From: a virus
IMG/VR virus record: IMGVR_UViG_3300030451_003515
Location: 1 to 27,992 of that record
Length of the DNA: 27,992 bases
Direction: 5' to 3' (one strand)
Positions 13,944-21,051 of the stretch are shown here, piece after piece. Below the pieces are notes generated by a model. The model saw only the letters and a list, made by a program, of their open reading frames with translations, ran no database searches and was not told the origin of the DNA. Each line of letters opens with the position of its first letter. Positions within the stretch are counted from its first letter, which is position 1. Made by a program: the position numbers and the translations under genes.

Positions 13944-14376
13944 TGTAAATGATTTTCAGGATGTAGACCTGGAAATAATTAAGGAAGAGTATGGTGGAGA
14001 CTTATTAGAAGCCATGTTCAATAGACAAAAGATCCTTATGAATAAATATGAGGAAATTGAAGCTAAGAACGGTGGTAATGTAGTCTTACCAGAAAACTTT
14101 GGTGAACTAAATGACAGGTTAGTACAAATGCGACTAAAGGAGTGTGCTTATAGAGTAGTTGAGGAACTATCTGAAGCCACCAACTGTTTAAAGAATAAAC
14201 CATGGAAAAGTGATGCAGTTGAAACTGATGAAGTCCACTATAAAGAGGAGTTAGCAGACACCTTCCACTTTTTCCTAGAATTATTAATAACTTCCGGCTT
14301 TGATTTTGATAGCTTTGCGGAGTATTACTTTAGAAAGGCTGAAGTTAATAAGTTCAGACAGGACAGTGGATATTAG
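13936..14376 (+). CDS. all-alpha NTP pyrophosphatase (dimeric dUTPase/dCTPase/MazG-like)
   Basis: The metal-binding signature is clear: EELSE (76-80) and EELAD (104-108) on helical segments, followed by TFHFFLELLITSGFDFDSF and YYFRKAEVNKFRQDSGY. This is the ExxE...ExxD layout of dimeric dUTPases, MazG-like enzymes and the T4 dCTPase-dUTPase gp56. It would hydrolyse dUTP and/or dCTP to the monophosphate plus pyrophosphate, feeding the TS-fold enzymes encoded next. The start ATG 13936 has AAGGAGA upstream and overlaps the kinase gene by 8 nt. Which base it prefers cannot be read from the sequence. Confidence 0.85.
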   Translation: MVNVNDFQDVDLEIIKEEYGGDLLEAMFNRQKILMNKYEEIEAKNGGNVVLPENFGELNDRLVQMRLKECAYRVVEELSEATNCLKNKPWKSDAVETDEVHYKEELADTFHFFLELLITSGFDFDSFAEYYFRKAEVNKFRQDSGY

Positions 14377-15166
14377 AGTAGATGAGGCAAGTGCCTTACA
14401 TTATATGGCAACCAAAACCCATATCTTAGAACCTGAAGTAGGTCATAGTATGGGAATTGGTACAAATATGTATGATGTAACCCTAAGAGCCAATAGGTTA
14501 ATGAACACATTTGATATTGGTCATAAGCTATGGTTCTTACAAGGTAGATGGACTAATCTTATTCGTAGCTATCTGGATCCCGAAGTAACTTCTCGGTTTA
14601 TTCGGGCTGCCAGAGAAATATATTTTAATGTAGGTGCGAATGGAATTGTAACTGAAATGCAATTCCGAAGTAATAAAAGGTCGGCTAAGAAACACAAATG
14701 GGGTAACTGTCTGTTATCAGCTACCTTTAGAGGTCAGTTGGATTCACACATTAAACCTACCCTAGTGTTTCATAGCCGTGTTACTTATATAGGTTACATA
14801 TCTGGCTTAGACATAGCATTAGCTACGGCTTTAGCCAATGAAATAGGTAATCCAAATAATATAAGTTTTGTATGGAAAATAGATGTGGCACAGGTACATG
14901 CTTTTAAAACATTACCTTGGTTATATTCTGAACCTTTTTTGTTTGAACAGGTTTTAGAATTAAATACACCCACAGCTAAAAGAATACAAAAATGGCATGA
15001 CACGGTTTTACGATATGAAAGAGAAGGTAAAACTATAGAGGAAGAAATCTATGGGCCTTTTCGTAGAGTAAGAACAATGTGGGATTTATCACAGAGAGGT
15101 GAGCAAAAGCCTAGCCTTCAAGTGAATAATCTAACATTAGATAAATTAGAAGGATTGGATGTATGA
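14366..15166 (+). CDS. thymidylate-synthase-fold protein 1 (pyrimidine methylase or hydroxymethylase-like)
   Basis: I start it at GTG 14366 (266 aa), which overlaps the previous gene by 11 nt. Within it, GNCLLSATFRG supplies the expected catalytic Cys (115), LVFHSRVTYIGYISGLDIALA corresponds to the phosphate-binding Arg loop and the dUMP-reading segment, and QVHAFKTLPWL matches the C-terminal His region. At the place of the Asn that recognises dUMP in ThyA the residue appears to be Asp (149), as in dCMP-specific enzymes. It is highly divergent from ThyA and shares the fold with the second homologue at 15364. It may act on dCMP or dUMP, or form a heteromer with the second protein. Confidence 0.72.
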   Translation: MDIRVDEASALHYMATKTHILEPEVGHSMGIGTNMYDVTLRANRLMNTFDIGHKLWFLQGRWTNLIRSYLDPEVTSRFIRAAREIYFNVGANGIVTEMQFRSNKRSAKKHKWGNCLLSATFRGQLDSHIKPTLVFHSRVTYIGYISGLDIALATALANEIGNPNNISFVWKIDVAQVHAFKTLPWLYSEPFLFEQVLELNTPTAKRIQKWHDTVLRYEREGKTIEEEIYGPFRRVRTMWDLSQRGEQKPSLQVNNLTLDKLEGLDV

Positions 15167-15261
15167 TTTGTGATAGGTGTTTCAATTATTGGGATCCTAA
15201 ATGGGAATTCTGCAAACATTGTTTCTATGAGATGAAGGAGGAAAATGAGATACCTTCATGA
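15163..15261 (+). CDS. 32-aa zinc-ribbon peptide
   Basis: The ORF starts in an ATGA overlap with the TS-fold gene and encodes MICDRCFNYWDPKWEFCKHC plus an acidic tail. CDRC and CKHC are separated by 11 residues, a minimal zinc knuckle. Its end overlaps the next ORF by 17 nt and contains the GAAGGAGGA ribosome-binding site for it. Real by context, function unknown. Confidence 0.6.
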   Translation: MICDRCFNYWDPKWEFCKHCFYEMKEENEIPS

Positions 15262-15367
15262 ATGGTTAGATGAGATAGACAAGGTTGATGATGAGGAAAA
15301 ACTAATCGACATCCAAGTCTATGTAGAAGCCAGATTAATTAAATTAAAATCGAAGGAGGAAAGATGA
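15245..15367 (+). CDS. 40-aa helical hypothetical protein
   Basis: ATG 15245 lies just after AAGGAGGA. The product (MRYLHEWLDEIDKVDDEEKL...) is one or two charged amphipathic helices. It ends with ATGA overlapping the second TS-fold gene, and its last codons hold the AAGGAGG for that gene. Position suggests an accessory or coupling peptide. Confidence 0.6.
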   Translation: MRYLHEWLDEIDKVDDEEKLIDIQVYVEARLIKLKSKEER

Positions 15368-16071
15368 GATATTTTATATCTATCGACCAAGCTCAGAACG
15401 AGATAACTAGAGACCTAAAAGAATTGGCTTTAATTTATCAATCCAAATCTGTACAAGATATGGATGTGAGCAAAGACAAAGGTTATATGACCCACGAGTT
15501 ATTAAACTACCAGTATAGCATTAGCCATAAAAATATGGGTAGTGATATATGGAAGTTTGGTTTAGATAACTTAGATGGTGATTATCTAAAAGAGGAATTG
15601 TTTGAGAGATTAAATACAGGTGGTAATCCTGGTAATGCTTATAAACATGATGAGGAATACTGGTCACAGTTTATTCATGGTGGTAAGTTCTCTTATTCAT
15701 ATCCTGAAAGATTAGAGTATAACATGGATAGAATAGTTGCGGCGGCTACTAAGAATAGAGATAGCCGACAACTATACATACCAATTTGGTGGCCCCAAGA
15801 TACAGACAGTAGAAAAGATGGTAAAAGAGTGCCTTGTTCTATTGGTTATCACATGGCTATTAGGTATGACAAATTATATATGAATTATATAATGAGGTCT
15901 TGTGATTTTTATAAACACTGGGCCAAAGATGTTGTATTGGCAGTAGCTTATGGAAGTAAGTTTATGTTGGAATACAACAAACAAAATAAAGATAATATAA
16001 AATGGGGATCTTTTACCCATACCATATTTTCTTTACATGGTTTTGCTAAAGATATGGAAGGAGTATTTTAA
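15364..16071 (+). CDS. thymidylate-synthase-fold protein 2 (candidate dCMP hydroxymethylase/methylase)
   Basis: This 235-aa protein has clear TS-superfamily landmarks in order: SRQLYIPIWWPQD (134-146; Arg for phosphate), RVPCSIGYHMAIR with the catalytic Cys158, YIMRSCD (175-181), and SLHGFAKD with His225. Counting eight residues after RSCD gives Asp189, where ThyA has Asn177 (RSCDVFLGLPFN). Asp at this site is the known mark of dCMP recognition, as in T4 gp42. The ribosome-binding site AAGGAGG and ATGA overlap are good. It is shorter than bacterial ThyA (264 aa) and lacks the canonical N-terminus. With the kinase and pyrophosphatase upstream it fits a modified-cytosine pathway, but its product is inferred. 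Confidence 0.82.
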   Translation: MRYFISIDQAQNEITRDLKELALIYQSKSVQDMDVSKDKGYMTHELLNYQYSISHKNMGSDIWKFGLDNLDGDYLKEELFERLNTGGNPGNAYKHDEEYWSQFIHGGKFSYSYPERLEYNMDRIVAAATKNRDSRQLYIPIWWPQDTDSRKDGKRVPCSIGYHMAIRYDKLYMNYIMRSCDFYKHWAKDVVLAVAYGSKFMLEYNKQNKDNIKWGSFTHTIFSLHGFAKDMEGVF

Positions 16072-16415
16072 TGCCAAAACGACAAATGATGTTAACCAAA
16101 AAGATATTAAAAGATACACCTGAATTAGGTTATGGTGATAACTTATCAATGGAAGAACAGACTGTTACAGCCAAGTTCTTTGATCCAACAGGTAGTTTTA
16201 CTTGGTATCTTATGGAGTTAGATAAAGATGAGGATAGAGCTTATGGCTTTGTTCGTTCTCAAATGGTACCAGATGGTGAGTTCGGTCCATTTAGCATGAA
16301 CGAGCTAAGGGATTTAGACTTACCTTTTGGTTTATATATTGAGAGGGATAAGTTCTTTAAGCCTATGAATTTGAAAACCCTGTATGACAAAGTACAGAAA
16401 GGAATACATGTCTAA
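16071..16415 (+). CDS. DUF2958 domain protein
   Basis: After a short basic start (MPKRQMMLTKKILKDTPELG) the sequence follows DUF2958 closely: QTVTAKFFDPTGSFTWYLME, DEDRAYGFV, EFGPFSMNELRDL and PFGLYIERDKFF. The family is frequent in phages, plasmids and integrative elements, and its biochemical role is not established. It starts in a TAATG overlap with TS-fold protein 2 and overlaps the polymerase gene by 8 nt, so it is co-expressed with nucleotide metabolism and replication genes. Confidence 0.85.
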   Translation: MPKRQMMLTKKILKDTPELGYGDNLSMEEQTVTAKFFDPTGSFTWYLMELDKDEDRAYGFVRSQMVPDGEFGPFSMNELRDLDLPFGLYIERDKFFKPMNLKTLYDKVQKGIHV

Positions 16416-18249
16416 TACCATAGTTATAGATAGTGTTTCCAAAGTTTATGAAGCCCAACAGGCATTTAAAAAGACTGCGGCTTTAGATGTAGAAACCACA
16501 ACTGATAACAAGAAAAGATTAGGTGATTACTTTAATCCTTCTTTTAACATTGTGACCATACAATTTAGTTTTGATGGTGAAACTGCATTTGTGCTACCTT
16601 TATATCACCAAGATTATAAGTACCAAATGCAACACAGTTACTGGGAAATGGTATATCCTATTTTAGATAAAGTAGAATACTGGATTATGCAGAACGGTAA
16701 GTTTGATTATAAAGCCATCAAAGCTAAGTATGGTAAAGAATACTTTCCTAGTTTTGATACGATGGGTGCTGAATATGTCCTTGATGAAAATGTCAAGAAA
16801 GATTTAGAAACCTTGGCTATTAAATACTTAGGTGCAGAGCCATGGAAACATTTGATGAAATCAAAAGATCCTTATGAAATGACTAAGGAAGAACTATTTG
16901 AATATGGTGCTTATGATGTGCTATACACTTACCAAATATGGTTAGCACAAAGAAATCTTATAGGTAGTGAATCCAATAGAGGTAATCATCATATATCTAA
17001 TCCATTATATTTTGATATATTAATGCCAGCTTATAGAAACTTGGCTGATATGGAAATTAATGGTATGCCAGTAGATAGTACCAAGTTTCACAATAGGCAA
17101 GATGAAACTTTAGAACAAGTGGAAAGAGTTAAGACTGACCTAATGAATATTATAGGTTATGAAGTTAACCCTCGTAGTCCTAAACAATTAGGTAATCTAT
17201 TGTATAAAGAGTTAGGTTTACCTATGTTAGAGAGTACAAAATCTGGTTCACCTTCTACTGCTGAATCCGTATTGTTAAGACTATTGGATATGGATCAATC
17301 AGGTGTAGTTGATAAGGTGTTAGAGTTTAGACATTGGGCTGGCTATAAATCAAGATACTTTGATAATTGGTCAGAAAGAATGGATAGTAATTATCGTTTA
17401 CATACCAATTTTAAACCATTTCATACTGTAACTGGGCGACTATCTAGTTCGGATCCTAACTTACAACAAGTACCTAGAGATGAATTTATCCGTGGTCTTA
17501 TTGGTGGGGTCAAAGATTATAAGGTTATTGAAGTTGATTATTCACAAGTAGAACTGCGTTTAGTGGCGCATTACAGCAACGATAAGGCACTTTTAAGCGC
17601 CTTTCATAGTAATGCTGACATACATACGATAACTGCACAAGCCATGACTGGTAAAGAATTTCCAGAAAAAGAGGAAAGAAAGAAAGCTAAAGCGGTTAAC
17701 TTTGGTTTTGTTTATGGTATGGGTGCTGAGAAGTTTAAGGTATATGCAAGAGATAATTTTGGTCTAAGTATATCGTTGGAAGAAGCAAAAGAAACCAGAA
17801 AGAAATTCTTTAACACTTATCCAGCTTTACTTGAATGGCACCAAAGGCAGAGAGATACAGTCAAACGCAGAGGTTATGTAATGAATCCATTAGGTAGATT
17901 GAGAGTATTAAATGACATCCATTCTTCCAATGAATATTATAGAGCCCAAGCTGAAAGGCAGGCTATCAACTCACCAGTTCAATCGTTGGCGAGTGACCTA
18001 ATGTTAATGACCTTAAATGAATTAAGAGATGATTTCCTAAACAATTTGATAGGGACAGTCCATGATTCCTTACTACTTCTTATTCACGAATCCCAAGTTA
18101 ATGAATCCATAGAGAAAATAGTAAGAATTATGGAAAACCCTATCATAGAACCTTATGACTTTGAACTCAGAGTACCTATTGTGGCTGATGTTCAAGTAGG
18201 TGACTATTGGTCAGAAGGTGCAGAAACTTTACAAATAGTCCGAACATAG
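16408..18249 (+). CDS. polA: family A DNA polymerase with 3'-5' exonuclease
   Basis: I start it at ATG 16408 (613 aa), preceded by AGAAAGGA; an earlier in-frame ATG at 16384 lies deeper in the upstream gene. The exonuclease has ALDVETTT (D27, E29), NGKFDYKAI and a YGAYDVLYTY box. The polymerase has motif A VDYSQVELR (D377), motif B KKAKAVNFGFVYG with Phe432 at the position of E. coli Phe762, and motif C VHDS (552-554 HDS). The usual motif C is HDE, so the second acidic residue is replaced by Ser. There is no 5' nuclease domain. It should be the replicative polymerase. Phe at the 762 site has been linked to lytic phages. Confidence 0.96.
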   Translation: MSNTIVIDSVSKVYEAQQAFKKTAALDVETTTDNKKRLGDYFNPSFNIVTIQFSFDGETAFVLPLYHQDYKYQMQHSYWEMVYPILDKVEYWIMQNGKFDYKAIKAKYGKEYFPSFDTMGAEYVLDENVKKDLETLAIKYLGAEPWKHLMKSKDPYEMTKEELFEYGAYDVLYTYQIWLAQRNLIGSESNRGNHHISNPLYFDILMPAYRNLADMEINGMPVDSTKFHNRQDETLEQVERVKTDLMNIIGYEVNPRSPKQLGNLLYKELGLPMLESTKSGSPSTAESVLLRLLDMDQSGVVDKVLEFRHWAGYKSRYFDNWSERMDSNYRLHTNFKPFHTVTGRLSSSDPNLQQVPRDEFIRGLIGGVKDYKVIEVDYSQVELRLVAHYSNDKALLSAFHSNADIHTITAQAMTGKEFPEKEERKKAKAVNFGFVYGMGAEKFKVYARDNFGLSISLEEAKETRKKFFNTYPALLEWHQRQRDTVKRRGYVMNPLGRLRVLNDIHSSNEYYRAQAERQAINSPVQSLASDLMLMTLNELRDDFLNNLIGTVHDSLLLLIHESQVNESIEKIVRIMENPIIEPYDFELRVPIVADVQVGDYWSEGAETLQIVRT

Positions 18250-18274
18250 TATAATAGATTTAGAGGAGGTAGTG

Positions 18275-19240
18275 ATGAATATATCACAATCTAAATTAAA
18301 GACCTTTAGGCGCTGTCCTAAACAATATGAATATAAATATATTGAGGGATTAGAGCCGGTTAGAAAATCAGTACCATTAGCTTTAGGTAATTGGATCCAC
18401 TCTATGTTGGAAGCACATTACAAAGGTGAGGATTGGTTAGAAACTTATGGTGAATTAACACACAAGTTTAATGGTTTTCTAACTGAGGAAAAAGAACACT
18501 ATGGTGATTTACCTGGTATCTCTGCTAGATTAATGAATGGTTATATGGACTTCTGGGAAGAGGAAGACAAGAACCTAGAAATTATATCAGTAGAGGAAGA
18601 GTTTGAAGTAACCATTACTGGTGGTTTAAATTTTAAATTCAAACCAGATATGATTGTAAGAGATAAGAGAGATGGTACAGTTAGTTGCTGGGACCATAAA
18701 TCTAATAAAACTTTACCAGATACTGAGTGGCGAAATACAGATATACAATCCACATTATATTTGTGGGCGTTAAATGAATTGGATATAAAAGTAGACCAAT
18801 TTATATTTAATTATATTCGTACTAAACCACCTACAGTACCTCGTATGACCAAGTCTGGTCGTATGTCTAAGGTAAAGATAGAAACAGATTATCCTACTCT
18901 TAAAAATTTTATAGAGGAAAATGATTTGGAGATGACAGATGAGTTAGCCGCATGGTTAGAAAGTCTTAAATCCAGTTCTAACTTTTATAAGAGGATAACT
19001 ATATCTAAGCCAAAGTTAGTTACTGATACCATGATAAGTGAATTATATAGCACGGCTACAATGATTAACTTTATGGATAGTAAAGATGACTTGGCTTATT
19101 TTAGAGTTCTTTCCAAAGCTTGTGATTGGGATTGCTCATTTCAGGATTTATGTAATGCTGATTTGATGGGATCACCACAAGCAGGTCAGATAAGAAAACA
19201 AAGATATAACACCAAGGAGGTGAAAGATGGACGAAGCTAG
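18275..19240 (+). CDS. Cas4/RecB-like PD-(D/E)XK nuclease
   Basis: ATG 18275 is 5 nt after GGAGG; a GTG at 18272 is too close to it. The 321-aa protein opens with ISQSKLKTFRRCPKQYEYKY and has GNWIHSMLEAHY, FKPDMIVRD and CWDHKSN (the D...EXK-type core, here D-x-K), IQSTLYLWAL, and a C-terminal Cys cluster (CDWDCSFQDLC), as in Fe-S Cas4/AddB nucleases. It likely resects DNA ends to feed the Sak4-type ATPase encoded next. It overlaps that gene by 14 nt. Involvement in recombination-dependent replication is inferred; there is no CRISPR array here. Confidence 0.88.
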   Translation: MNISQSKLKTFRRCPKQYEYKYIEGLEPVRKSVPLALGNWIHSMLEAHYKGEDWLETYGELTHKFNGFLTEEKEHYGDLPGISARLMNGYMDFWEEEDKNLEIISVEEEFEVTITGGLNFKFKPDMIVRDKRDGTVSCWDHKSNKTLPDTEWRNTDIQSTLYLWALNELDIKVDQFIFNYIRTKPPTVPRMTKSGRMSKVKIETDYPTLKNFIEENDLEMTDELAAWLESLKSSSNFYKRITISKPKLVTDTMISELYSTATMINFMDSKDDLAYFRVLSKACDWDCSFQDLCNADLMGSPQAGQIRKQRYNTKEVKDGRS

Positions 19241-20027
19241 ATTAGCCGAAATACAAGGACAAGTATCTACAGTAGATAAAGTTGGCCAATCATTACACAT
19301 GTGTGTATATGGTCAGCAGAAAACTGGTAAGACTAGATTTGCTTGTTCTGGTCCAAAACCAATTCTGTTTATGGCTGAACCAGGTATGATGACGGTAAGA
19401 GATATACCAGATTTACAACTGTTTCCCGTAGATAAGAAAGGTAAACCTCAGAAAGTTACATGGGCAAATGCCTATGACTTTTTGTATTACCTAAAGTATG
19501 GTGACCACGATAGAAAGACAGTGGTTATTGATACAGTAACAGCATTGGCCCGTACTTGTATGAGATACATCCTTAAAGATGAGGAAAGTAGAGATACAGA
19601 ACGCATGCCAAACAATCCAACTATGCAAAGTTGGGGTAGATTAGGTCAATCCATGAACGAGTTTATGGAAGAACTATCTGCAACATGTAGGACAAAAGGT
19701 ATGAACTTAATATATGTAGCACAAGAAAGGTACTTGAAGGAAGATAAAGACTTCACAGGTCCTGACATTGTGCCAGATGTGTCGCCCTCAATTAGGTCAA
19801 CACTCTGCGAAATGCCAGATATTATAGCCAGAACTTTTGTTGAAGAAGGTGATATACCAGCAGGCGCACCAATAGATGCAGTACCAGATGTAATGTATGG
19901 TATGGAATTTAGAAGTGCAAGAGCCTTAGTAGGTGAAAGACTTACAACTGGTGATGATCCTGTATTGCCTAACCAGGCATACAATGTAACAGTTCCAAAG
20001 ATACTTAACAAATTAGGAGGTAAGTAA
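19227..20027 (+). CDS. Sak4-like RecA-fold recombinase ATPase
   Basis: The 266-aa protein has Walker A GQQKTGKT (29-36) near the N-terminus, a Walker B-type VVIDTVTAL, and MNLIYVAQERYLKED before a C-terminal beta region. This single-domain RecA core is the Sak4/AAA_24 type of phage ssDNA-annealing or strand-exchange ATPase. AAGGAGG precedes ATG 19227. Placement between the Cas4-like nuclease and an ssDNA-binding protein is the usual Sak4 setting. Confidence 0.88.
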   Translation: MDEARLAEIQGQVSTVDKVGQSLHMCVYGQQKTGKTRFACSGPKPILFMAEPGMMTVRDIPDLQLFPVDKKGKPQKVTWANAYDFLYYLKYGDHDRKTVVIDTVTALARTCMRYILKDEESRDTERMPNNPTMQSWGRLGQSMNEFMEELSATCRTKGMNLIYVAQERYLKEDKDFTGPDIVPDVSPSIRSTLCEMPDIIARTFVEEGDIPAGAPIDAVPDVMYGMEFRSARALVGERLTTGDDPVLPNQAYNVTVPKILNKLGGK

Positions 20028-20477
20028 ATGGGAGAAGTAAATATTCAAAGCGAGAAAAAACTATCCGTAGATTTTACTGGCGTTGAAGGAAAAAAGAAAG
20101 TCGTAATACCTGAAGGTAATTACCCTGCCAAAGTAGTAGAGGCTAAAGCTGAAACTTCTAAAGCTGGTAACCCAATGGTAGTATGGGTATTTCAAATAGA
20201 CGGAGGCGAATTTAATGGACAGAAGTTCTTTTATAATACCGTCTTATTACCACAATCATTGTGGAATTTTAGAAATACTTTAGAAGCATGTGGTGTACCT
20301 ATTAACGGCGAAGGTGCAATGGATATACCATTAGATAAATTAAATGGTAGAACATGTGCTTTATCTATAGTTGATGGTGAATGGGATAATCAAAAAAGGT
20401 CCGAAGTTAATGATGTATTTAGCAGGGATTTATTATCTGAAACACCAGTTGACAATAGTCCAAGTATAGAGTTATAA
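20028..20477 (+). CDS. DUF669-type single-stranded DNA-binding protein
   Basis: The 149-aa protein has the OB-fold pattern of phage DUF669 proteins: VVIPEGNYPAKVVEAKAETS, NPMVVWVFQIDGGEFNGQKF, and LNGRTCALSIVDGEWDNQKR, with an acidic C-terminal tail ending in PSIEL, as in SSB tails that recruit partners. It starts immediately after the Sak4 stop with TAGGAGG upstream. It should coat ssDNA during replication and recombination. It is the end of the main replication operon. Confidence 0.85.
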   Translation: MGEVNIQSEKKLSVDFTGVEGKKKVVIPEGNYPAKVVEAKAETSKAGNPMVVWVFQIDGGEFNGQKFFYNTVLLPQSLWNFRNTLEACGVPINGEGAMDIPLDKLNGRTCALSIVDGEWDNQKRSEVNDVFSRDLLSETPVDNSPSIEL

Positions 20478-20479
20478 TT

Positions 20480-20509
20480 ATATTGCTACCTCCTCTCTCG
20501 TAGCAATAT
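20480..20509 (+). repeat. 10-bp perfect stem-loop after the ssDNA-binding gene
   Basis: ATATTGCTAC (20480-20489) pairs with GTAGCAATAT (20500-20509) around a 10-nt pyrimidine-rich loop. It directly precedes a second, terminator-like hairpin, so the two may act in tandem. Confidence 0.7.
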
Positions 20510-20510
20510 T

Positions 20511-20546
20511 AGAGTGGGTTACATGCGCCAAGTAACCCACTCTTTT
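20511..20546 (+). terminator. Rho-independent terminator
   Basis: AGAGTGGGTTAC (20511-20522) pairs perfectly with GTAACCCACTCT (20532-20543), 12 bp with a 9-nt loop, then TTTC follows. It probably terminates or attenuates the replication operon before the last two genes. Confidence 0.8.
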
Positions 20547-20553
20547 CACTTAA

Positions 20554-20697
20554 AGGGGGTTTAAATTAAGAAACTGCAAAGGTTGTAAACAACCACTCAA
20601 AATAATTGAATTTGAAAACTCCAAACAAGCCATGTGTGTAAGCCCCTCGCACAGGTGTGAGTTATCCCTTAAAACATTTATGATAAAGGAGAAATAA
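20554..20697 (+). CDS. zinc-ribbon ORF without a normal start codon
   Basis: The frame is open from 20554 to TAA 20697 and encodes NCKGCKQPLKIIEF, then MCV and HRC further on: four Cys in a zinc-ribbon layout. AAAGGGGG (20552-20559) is a good ribosome-binding site, but no ATG, GTG or TTG follows at the right distance in this frame; the nearest in-frame codon is TTA 20566. The stop overlaps the next ATG as TAATG, as for real genes here. One missing A near 20571-20573 would join it to an ATT codon at 20565. A non-canonical start, a sequencing error or a decayed gene are all possible. Confidence 0.35.
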   Translation, partial: RGFKLRNCKGCKQPLKIIEFENSKQAMCVSPSHRCELSLKTFMIKEK

Positions 20698-20990
20698 TGG
20701 GTGCAAGAGAAAGTGTAATCCATAGAGCTATACTATCCACACTTAGAGAGTATGGTGGTACATGGATTAAAATACATGGTAATGCTACACAAGGTGGTGG
20801 TATATCTGATATAATAGGATGTATCTCTGGGAGATTTGTGGCTTTTGAAGTTAAAAGACATGATGGTACTCATGGCCTTAGTCCTAAACAAGAATTATTT
20901 TTAGATAGGATTACTGCTGACGGCGGGATCTCTGCTGTAATTACATCACCGGAAGAGGCGATTGTAACTTTAGCTAAACACGGTTTATAG
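20697..20990 (+). CDS. VRR-NUC nuclease (Holliday-junction-resolvase-like)
   Basis: The 97-aa protein has the compact VRR-NUC fold: REsVIHRAILSTLREYG at the N-terminus (a metal-ligand Glu near residue 4), GGGISDIIGCISGRFVAFEVKR with the D...ExK core, and LSPKQELFLDRI with a Gln-containing helix, ending in PEEAIVTLAKHGL. AAAGGAG precedes ATG 20697. It probably cuts branched DNA during replication or packaging. It is the last rightward gene before the convergent terminator. Confidence 0.88.
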   Translation: MGARESVIHRAILSTLREYGGTWIKIHGNATQGGGISDIIGCISGRFVAFEVKRHDGTHGLSPKQELFLDRITADGGISAVITSPEEAIVTLAKHGL

Positions 20991-21017
20991 AAAAGCCCCA
21001 ATTAAGGGGCCTTTCTT
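20991..21017. terminator. bidirectional terminator between convergent operons
   Basis: GCCCC (20995-20999) pairs with GGGGC (21006-21010) around a short AT loop. It is flanked by AAAA on the left (TTTT for leftward transcripts) and CTTTCTT on the right. It sits exactly where rightward and leftward genes meet. Confidence 0.75.
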
Positions 21018-21051
21018 AATATCGTTTCTTTTTCTTTTTCTTTTTTGGCAT
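21016..21051 (-). CDS. 11-aa poly-lysine peptide ORF
   Basis: ATG 21051 overlaps the holin stop as TAATG, and the frame encodes MPKKKKKKKRY, then TAA. Seven Lys codons alternate AAA and AAG (AAA AAG AAA AAG AAA AAG AAA), not a plain A homopolymer. The strict coupling to holin and the basic composition suggest a genuinely translated micro-peptide, perhaps acting on membranes or RNA. Too short to prove from sequence alone; it could be the disordered remnant of a longer gene. Confidence 0.4.
   Translation of the reverse strand: MPKKKKKKKRY

Noticed and set aside
18275-19240. Cas4 as part of a CRISPR system
   Set aside because: No cas1/cas2 or repeats are present; the Sak4 and DUF669 neighbours point to phage recombination.
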